NCBI GenBank assembly: GCA_021793115.1
Contig: JAJYTJ010000224.1
Coordinates: forward strand, 1-5,062
Length of the DNA stretch: 5,062 nt
Direction of reading: 5' to 3'
Source: Actinomycetes bacterium
GTDB lineage: Bacteria; Actinomycetota; Actinomycetes; Actinomycetales; Cellulomonadaceae
Shown piece after piece: positions 4,888 through 5,062 of the stretch. The position numbers and the translations under genes are program-made. How positions within the stretch are numbered: position 1 is the first letter of the stretch; the number at the start of each line of letters is the position of its first letter. The notes below the pieces were generated by a model. The model saw only the letters and a program-made list of their open reading frames with translations, ran no database searches and was not told the DNA's origin.

Positions 4888-5062
4888 CTACAGGCTGGCC
4901 GGGTCCACCGGGAAGTCGGACTCGTCGAGGATGGCGCCACCCACCACCGCCTGCAGCGCGCGGGCGACCCCGCGCACCTGCGGAGCCGCCCGCCCGCGCG
5001 CCACGCGGTGCGCCAGCGACGGCCGCTCCAGCTCGAGCTCGACGAAGTCCAGCGGCTCCCAG
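4888..5062 (-). CDS. C-terminal fragment of an unidentified protein (start outside the window)
   Basis: The minus strand is open from the window edge to TAG at 4890-4888, giving the last 57 complete codons of a gene that begins beyond 5062. Almost every third codon position is G or C, as in the two neighbouring genes, which supports real coding. The fragment starts WEPLDFVELELERPSLAHR and ends with DESDFPVDPASL. It has a charged, Arg/Ala-rich middle that looks like a soluble helical segment. I see no membrane segment or catalytic motif and do not recognise the family. It converges on the ABC exporter, so it is not in its operon. Confidence 0.75.
   Translation of the reverse strand, partial: WEPLDFVELELERPSLAHRVARGRAAPQVRGVARALQAVVGGAILDESDFPVDPASL

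Overview
This is a chromosomal stretch from a very GC-rich Gram-positive actinobacterium. The evidence is near-total G/C at third codon positions, GTG starts, and protein sequences of actinobacterial type. I would guess the Cellulomonas/Cellulosimicrobium side of the Micrococcales, but the window does not prove a genus. I see no tRNA, rRNA, insertion sequence, CRISPR array or phage gene.

Layout, left to right. (1) Positions 1-1752 (+) hold the 3' part of a membrane-anchored iron-sulfur reductase of the HdrD/GlpC-like CCG family; its first membrane helices lie upstream of the window. (2) Positions 1753-2016 are a convergent, gene-free spacer. It contains a 61-bp direct repeat in two copies (one still a 17-bp-stem hairpin, the other decayed) and a GC-only hairpin two bases beyond the next gene's stop. 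(3) Positions 2017-2790 (-) encode a MarR-family regulator with a long disordered N-terminal tail, built largely from six exact 30-bp (10-residue) repeats. (4) Positions 2791-2886 are a compact divergent control region. Two outward-facing promoters overlap at their -35 boxes, and three CTCAC half-sites spaced 10 bp apart cover the exporter's -10 box. The same bases also resemble the core of an actinobacterial DtxR/IdeR iron box. (5) Positions 2887-4794 (+) encode a complete ABC half-exporter (membrane domain fused to ATPase). (6) Positions 4795-4887 are a short spacer with 7-bp and 6-bp tandem repeats and GC palindromes. (7) Positions 4888-5062 (-) are the C-terminal end of an unidentified gene.

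How the genes work together. The MarR gene and the ABC exporter form a classic divergent regulator/exporter pair, in which the regulator probably represses both promoters until a ligand releases it. The substrate cannot be read from the sequence. The possible iron box suggests a second input from iron status, which is a testable inference. The Fe-S reductase is convergent to the regulator, separated by terminator-like hairpins, and is probably an independent redox gene. The most unusual features are the repeat-tailed MarR, the two-function-looking operator region, and the paired hairpin repeat in the first spacer.
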